Shown: positions 6,988 through 10,437 of the stretch, in pieces
Position numbering within the stretch: position 1 is the first letter of the stretch
How the letters are laid out: each line of letters opens with the position of its first letter
Source of the DNA: Hyphomicrobiales bacterium
Lineage (GTDB): Bacteria > Pseudomonadota > Alphaproteobacteria > Rhizobiales > Devosiaceae
Assembly: GCA_027082895.1 (NCBI GenBank)
Contig: JALWTJ010000541.1
Location: 1-10,437, forward strand
Direction: 5' to 3'
DNA: 10,437 bases
Position numbers and translations under genes: made by a program
The notes under the pieces: model-generated
What the model was told of the DNA's origin: nothing
Seen by the model: only the letters and a program-made list of their open reading frames with translations
Database searches by the model: none

Positions 6988-8343
6988 TCACCCATAATGC
7001 CGCGCCCGGGCCTCCTCGGCCTCCTCATGCAATTCAAGACGTTCATAGACATCGGCCAGCATCCGGTTCAGGGGCACCCCGTCCGGATCAAAGGTACGCC
7101 GCATCTCCATCATCTGTTGCGCAACCTCCAGGTTGCCACATTTCAGGTGTGCATCCAGCAACAGCTGCTCGAACAGATCCCGCTGCGCATGACTGCCCCC
7201 GATGGCCGCCATCCGGGGCAGAGCCATTTCAAGATTGGCCACCGCCTCCGCGGGCTTGCCCCGGGCAAGGGCCAGAACCCCCCGGCAGGCTGGCAGAGCC
7301 ACATTCTGCCATGCATGCCGTTCAAAGGCCGCGGCACTGCGCGCCTTGTCCTCGACCGCCTGCATGAGAATATCGGCCTCGTCGAACTCGGCCCGGGCCA
7401 GTCCATAAAGATACTGGATGGTCAGGAACGGCTGTACCGTGTCCTTCGCCCGTGCCTTCAGGTAACGGGCCACGCCCATCCAGCGGTCTCCCACATCCAT
7501 GCCCGCAATTTCCATGCGTGCCAGCAGGGAAACCGCCCCCACCTGATCCTGGGAATATTCCTTTTCAACCCCCCAGACCCGGGTGTCATAGGCATCCAGA
7601 ACCGCCTGAAAATCCCCCAGCGACAGGTCGAACAGGGCCGTGTGCCACCAATTGTGGGTAAACATGAACGAATTCAGGTTCTGCCAGCCACCCGAGGCCT
7701 GCTTCATGAAGGTGGCCCCCTCACGGACCCGTCCCTGGGTCAGCATTACATGGGCCAGCGCATGTTCAGCCCACGGCTCCGCTCCGGCCAGCTCCAGCGC
7801 CCGCCGCGCCGACCGTTCCGCCTTGTTCAGCAGGTGGCATTGCTCATAGGCAAAGGCCTGCATGCCGTGAAAGTTCGGGTTGGACTGATTTTCATCGGCA
7901 ACGATCCGGGAAATACGCAACATGGATGCGCAATCCCCCCGGTTGAAACTGAAATATTGATGCAACTTGACCGTGGCCAGATCCTTTGGAAATTCCCGCG
8001 CAACCTGTTCCCCTGCCGCAAGGGCCCCGGGCATGTCGTTGCGTTGCCAGCAGGAAAGGAGATCCAGCAGCAACTGCTCCCGTCGGTTGGCACTTCCGGC
8101 AAATTTCTGCGCCCGCCCCAGATAGACCGCCGCCTTTTCCGGCGCCTCGGGAGCTTCAAGGAACATCCAGATCATGCCCCCGTAAATGTTGGCCAGCACA
8201 TGTTCAGGGTCCGCATCCGCCGCCCCCAGCACATTGACCGCCTGCTTCTGATACCCCAGAAACCCGGATATGAAATCATTGATCCCGGCAAGGGTCTTTG
8301 CATCCCCGCCGCTCACCTCGTTGCCAAGAATATCCACTGCCAT
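6988..8343 (-). CDS. Tetratricopeptide-repeat protein, TTC38/StaR-like family
   Basis: This all-helical TPR protein of 451 residues resembles the family named after eukaryotic TTC38 and bacterial StaR-like proteins. The most telling part is HALAHVMLTQGRVREG (194-209) followed by HNWWHTALFDLSLGDF (230-245), the family's histidine- and tryptophan-rich core. Further helical repeats run through 250-445, including GVLALARGKPAEAVANLE and a last repeat near LADVYERLELHEEAEEA. There is no signal peptide or membrane segment. The frame is open up to 8391, but the ATG at 8343 is preferred because an AAGGGGA ribosome site lies just upstream and a -10-like element sits inside the longer version. It is the first gene of the six-gene minus-strand cluster. 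TPR proteins of this kind may bind a partner protein, but no biochemical role is well established that I can state. The conserved histidines leave an enzymatic or metal-binding role possible. Confidence 0.88.
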   Translation of the reverse strand: MAVDILGNEVSGGDAKTLAGINDFISGFLGYQKQAVNVLGAADADPEHVLANIYGGMIWMFLEAPEAPEKAAVYLGRAQKFAGSANRREQLLLDLLSCWQRNDMPGALAAGEQVAREFPKDLATVKLHQYFSFNRGDCASMLRISRIVADENQSNPNFHGMQAFAYEQCHLLNKAERSARRALELAGAEPWAEHALAHVMLTQGRVREGATFMKQASGGWQNLNSFMFTHNWWHTALFDLSLGDFQAVLDAYDTRVWGVEKEYSQDQVGAVSLLARMEIAGMDVGDRWMGVARYLKARAKDTVQPFLTIQYLYGLARAEFDEADILMQAVEDKARSAAAFERHAWQNVALPACRGVLALARGKPAEAVANLEMALPRMAAIGGSHAQRDLFEQLLLDAHLKCGNLEVAQQMMEMRRTFDPDGVPLNRMLADVYERLELHEEAEEARARHYG

Positions 8344-8366
8344 GCGCTTCCCCTTTGTGCTAACCA

Positions 8367-8395
8367 AGTCTAACGCCGAACGGGGACGCAATCAA
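8367..8395 (-). promoter_or_regulatory. Probable sigma70-type promoter for the six-gene minus-strand cluster
   Basis: Read on the minus strand, TTGATT (8395-8390) and TAGACT (8372-8367) are separated by exactly 17 bases; each matches four of six positions of the -35 and -10 consensus. Transcription would begin near 8360, leaving a leader of about 17 bases that contains the AAGGGGA ribosome site before the ATG at 8343. The placement is sensible for the first gene of the cluster. In GC-rich alphaproteobacteria such matches also arise by chance, so this is a candidate only. No equally good promoter was found for the divergent hydrolase gene in the same 84-base spacer. Confidence 0.4.
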
Positions 8396-8427
8396 AGGGC
8401 CAATTCAGCGCCCGGGAACATCCATTC

Positions 8428-9228
8428 ATGACGCATATCGACGCACGATCAGCACGGCTCTTTGCCCAATCCAGCGGAACCGGAACCCCCGTCCTGTTCA
8501 TCGCCGGTATGGCCAGTGATGTCGCAAGCTGGACCCCGCTTCACCCCCGGTTTGAACAGCATCTTCGCATGATCAGCTTTGACAATCGGGGAGCGGGACG
8601 GACCGTTTCACAGCGGGACCACTGGACCATCGGCGACATGGTTGCAGATGCCGTTGCCGTACTGGATCATTTCGAAATCGAAAAGGCCCATCTGGTGGGC
8701 CATTCCATGGGAGCCATGATTGCCCTGCGGCTGGCCGCATCCCATCCCGAAAGGGTCGGCGCCCTTGTCATAATGTCCTCCGCCAACGCCCCCAGCGCCA
8801 AGGCCGTGCAATATTTCGAAAGGATGGCAGCGCTCTACCGAAAAGAGAAGAACCCCGCCGAATGGTTCGAGCTCCTGTTCCACGCCCTGTTCTCACCATC
8901 CTTTTTTGAGAACCGGGAAAACGTGACGAATGCCGCCCTCGCCGCCGCCGACTATCCCTTTGTCCAGTCGCCGGAAAACCTTGACCGCCAGATCAGGGCC
9001 CTTGCCACGATCACCCCCATGGATCTGGAAGGGATCACCACCCCGACCCTGTCCATCGTGGGAGAAAACGACATCGTTACCCTGCCCCACAAGACCGAAC
9101 TTTCCCTCAAAGCCCTGTCCCACATCTCATTTGCAACCATTGCCGGGGCGGCCCACTCCATTCACTGGGAACAGCCCGGCGAGGTCGCTCACCTGATCCG
9201 CACCTTTTTCGACAAGCATCCCTTGTAA
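8428..9228 (+). CDS. Alpha/beta hydrolase
   Basis: This alpha/beta-fold hydrolase has 266 residues, normal for the fold. The nucleophile elbow is GHSMG (91-95) with Ser93. The acid is probably Asp215 in VGENDIVT, and the base His243 in GAAHSIHW. The oxyanion region is FIAGMASD (24-31), and DNRGAGRT (52-59) is the usual strand 4 landmark. The cap region (about 125-185) is helical and carries no recognised substrate motif. It resembles the general esterase/3-oxoadipate enol-lactonase-like group, but the substrate cannot be assigned. It is transcribed away from the TPR gene and ends 94 bases from a convergent SDR gene, so it appears to be a single-gene unit. The ribosome site is weak (GGGA about 10 bases before the ATG). 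It uses TCA serine codons four times, unlike the minus-strand genes next to it. No signal peptide is seen. Confidence 0.9.
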   Translation: MTHIDARSARLFAQSSGTGTPVLFIAGMASDVASWTPLHPRFEQHLRMISFDNRGAGRTVSQRDHWTIGDMVADAVAVLDHFEIEKAHLVGHSMGAMIALRLAASHPERVGALVIMSSANAPSAKAVQYFERMAALYRKEKNPAEWFELLFHALFSPSFFENRENVTNAALAAADYPFVQSPENLDRQIRALATITPMDLEGITTPTLSIVGENDIVTLPHKTELSLKALSHISFATIAGAAHSIHWEQPGEVAHLIRTFFDKHPL

Positions 9229-9322
9229 CCGGCACGCTGCCCTTGCAATCGCCCCCGTCCGTTTCCCTTTTCATCTCCGTACGCCCCGTGTTGCGCAACG
9301 GATATGCCGGAGCGGCCAAAGA
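9229..9322. other. Convergent spacer between hydrolase and SDR genes
   Basis: These 94 bases separate the 3' ends of two convergent genes. A perfect 10-base palindrome GTTGCGCAAC lies at 9290-9299, too short and without a T-run to be called a terminator. CCGGCA at 9229-9234 and TGCCGG at 9305-9310 are complementary but 70 bases apart. No gene, RNA or recognisable regulatory site was seen. Confidence 0.35.
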
Positions 9323-10072
9323 TCAGATGCACCGCCCCCCATCCACTTCCAGGGCAACGCCGGTAATCATGCTCGCTTCATCCGAACACAGGAAACAGGC
9401 CGCATTGCCCATGTCCTCAGGGGTTGAAAAGCGGCCAATGGGGATTGTGGACAGGAACTTTGCGCGGATTTCCGGTGTGTCCTCGCCACCCATGAAGGTT
9501 TTCAGCAGGGGCGTTTCCCCCGCTACCGGATTGATGGCATTGACCCGGATCCCCTCCGGGGCCAGTTCCACCGCCATGGTTCTGGTCGCCGTGATCATCC
9601 AGCCCTTGGAAGCGTTGTACCAGTTGAGCCGCGGACGCGGGCTGACACCGGCCGTGCTGGCCACATTCAGGATAGCCCCGCTGCCGCGCTGTTTCATGTG
9701 GGGTACCAGTGCCTGTGCGGTCAGATAAACCGACTTGATATTGACATTGCATACCCGGTCGAAATCCGCCTCACTGACATCCTCCAGCGCCGCGGGAAGA
9801 TGGGAAACCCCCGCATTGTTGACCAGAATGTCCACCTGCCCGAACGCGTCGATTGCTGCTGCCGCCATATCCTGAACGGACGGACTCTGGCTGACATCGA
9901 CGCGAAACGCCATGGCCTTGTCCCCCATTTCCCCGGCCAGGGACTTGGCCCCCTCGCCATTAATATCGGCGATCATCACCTGCGCCCCCTCGGCAATGAA
10001 CTTGCGCACGATTCCCGCACCGAAACCCGAAGCCCCCCCGGTGACGATGGCACTCTTTCCGCTCAGTCGCAT
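9323..10072 (-). CDS. Short-chain dehydrogenase/reductase (classical SDR)
   Basis: This is a classical SDR of 249 residues, similar in build to FabG-like 3-oxoacyl reductases and glucose or alcohol dehydrogenases. The cofactor motif is TGGASGFG (11-18). Asp36 at the end of the second strand favours NAD(H) over NADP(H). Then follow NNAG (85-88), the catalytic Asn111, Ser139, Tyr152 and Lys156 (YNASK), and the C-terminal ITGVALEVDGG. The ATG at 10072 has AGGAG 6 bases upstream; a GTG one codon earlier is too close to that site. It lies 72 bases downstream of the Crp/Fnr-type regulator gene on the same strand and may be read with it. The FabG-type ending is common to many SDR subgroups, so the substrate is not defined. 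A dedicated fatty-acid role is unlikely without other fab genes nearby. The 94 bases after its stop hold no clear terminator. Confidence 0.93.
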   Translation of the reverse strand: MRLSGKSAIVTGGASGFGAGIVRKFIAEGAQVMIADINGEGAKSLAGEMGDKAMAFRVDVSQSPSVQDMAAAAIDAFGQVDILVNNAGVSHLPAALEDVSEADFDRVCNVNIKSVYLTAQALVPHMKQRGSGAILNVASTAGVSPRPRLNWYNASKGWMITATRTMAVELAPEGIRVNAINPVAGETPLLKTFMGGEDTPEIRAKFLSTIPIGRFSTPEDMGNAACFLCSDEASMITGVALEVDGGRCI

Positions 10073-10144
10073 CACGAACTCCTGCTGTATGAGAAAATAT
10101 CCAGTCCCTGCATGATCTCTTCCTGCACCGCTTCGTGCCGCGGG

Positions 10145-10437
10145 TCAACGCCGGCGCGCAAGCTCCCGGTAAAGAGCCGGTGGACTGACCGCCAGCTCCT
10201 GCGCCAGATGGTGCCATTGTCCCTTTTCAGGCAAAACACCATCATGCCACACCAGCCAGGCGTCCAGCCGGTCACTGACCTTCCTCAGGCTGGCGATTTC
10301 CGCCCTGAGGCGCGCCCGGCGCACCTCCCGCCCCAGATGGGCCAGAAAGGCCTGCGCCATGGCCCCGTTGCGCCCGATTTCCGCCCGCACCACCGACTGG
10401 GAAAACACGCAAAGAACACTGTCCGTCACCGCCACCG
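10145..10437 (-). CDS. C-terminal part of a Crp/Fnr-type transcriptional regulator (cut by window edge)
   Basis: The last 96 or so residues of a Crp/Fnr-family regulator are visible; the rest lies to the right of the window. The first visible residues (AVTDSVLCVFSQ) fit the final strands of the cyclic-nucleotide-binding-like domain. A long dimerisation helix follows (about AFLAHLGREVRRARLRAEI), then the short winged-helix domain with RKVSDRLDAWL and the recognition-helix region LAVSPPALYRELAR. The C-terminus ends right after the recognition helix, as in other short regulators of this superfamily. The signal it senses cannot be judged because the sensor domain is missing. It is read in the same direction as the SDR gene 72 bases downstream and might control it or itself. 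The GTG at 10435 is an internal valine codon rather than a start. Confidence 0.78.
   Translation of the reverse strand, partial: VAVTDSVLCVFSQSVVRAEIGRNGAMAQAFLAHLGREVRRARLRAEIASLRKVSDRLDAWLVWHDGVLPEKGQWHHLAQELAVSPPALYRELARRR

Noticed and set aside
5164..8373. A plus-strand open frame of about 1,069 codons that could be a giant protein
   Set aside because: It is in codon register with three well-recognised minus-strand genes (ThuA, P1 peptidase, TPR), and its translation is rich in His, Pro, Arg and Gln with no domain pattern, as expected of an antisense shadow.
8344..8391. Longer N-terminus for the TPR protein
   Set aside because: It would overlap the probable -10 element, and the ATG at 8343 follows a clear AAGGGGA ribosome site.
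9290..9299. Palindrome GTTGCGCAAC as terminator or operator
   Set aside because: The arms are only five bases with no loop and no T-run, and such palindromes are common by chance in GC-rich DNA.
10072..10275. A small minus-strand frame spanning the gap between the Crp/Fnr-type gene and the SDR
   Set aside because: Most of it overlaps the regulator in another frame, and only its last part lies in the 72-base gap; no conserved pattern or ribosome site was seen.

Overview
The window looks like chromosomal DNA from an alphaproteobacterium with high GC content. Genes are tightly packed, third positions are mostly G or C, start codons overlap upstream stop codons, and the gene families (UraD, AllE and AllA enzymes, TTC38-like TPR protein, P1 peptidase, ThuA, GtrA) are common there. 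The genus cannot be named from sequence reading alone. I see no tRNA, rRNA, CRISPR array, insertion sequence, phage gene or long repeat.

Positions 1-2450, plus strand, hold the end of a purine (urate/allantoin) catabolic operon: uraD (cut by the left edge), an AllE-type (S)-ureidoglycine aminohydrolase, the ureidoglycolate lyase allA, and a zinc-dependent nucleoside/base deaminase of unsettled substrate. Three of these genes overlap or nearly touch. Together they cover OHCU to allantoin, and ureidoglycine to ureidoglycolate to glyoxylate plus urea. The allantoin-to-ureidoglycine steps must be encoded elsewhere, probably to the left.

Positions 2473-8343, minus strand, hold six co-directional genes that look like one long transcription unit. 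In transcription order they are a TTC38/StaR-like TPR protein, a P1 (DmpA/NylC-type) self-processing peptidase, a ThuA-domain protein, a multi-pass membrane protein of unknown function, a Gfo/Idh/MocA oxidoreductase, and a small GtrA-like membrane protein. ThuA plus a Gfo/Idh/MocA dehydrogenase suggests keto-sugar or sugar-derivative metabolism. The other members do not fit a known pathway, and this is the least explained part of the window. A plausible sigma70-type promoter lies just upstream of the first gene, in the short divergent spacer at 8344-8427.

Positions 8428-9228, plus strand, encode an alpha/beta hydrolase. Positions 9323-10437, minus strand, encode a classical SDR oxidoreductase and, upstream of it, the C-terminal part of a Crp/Fnr-type regulator that runs off the right edge. 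No dramatic new system is evident; the points of interest are the mixed six-gene cluster, the deaminase in the purine operon, and the unknown membrane protein.
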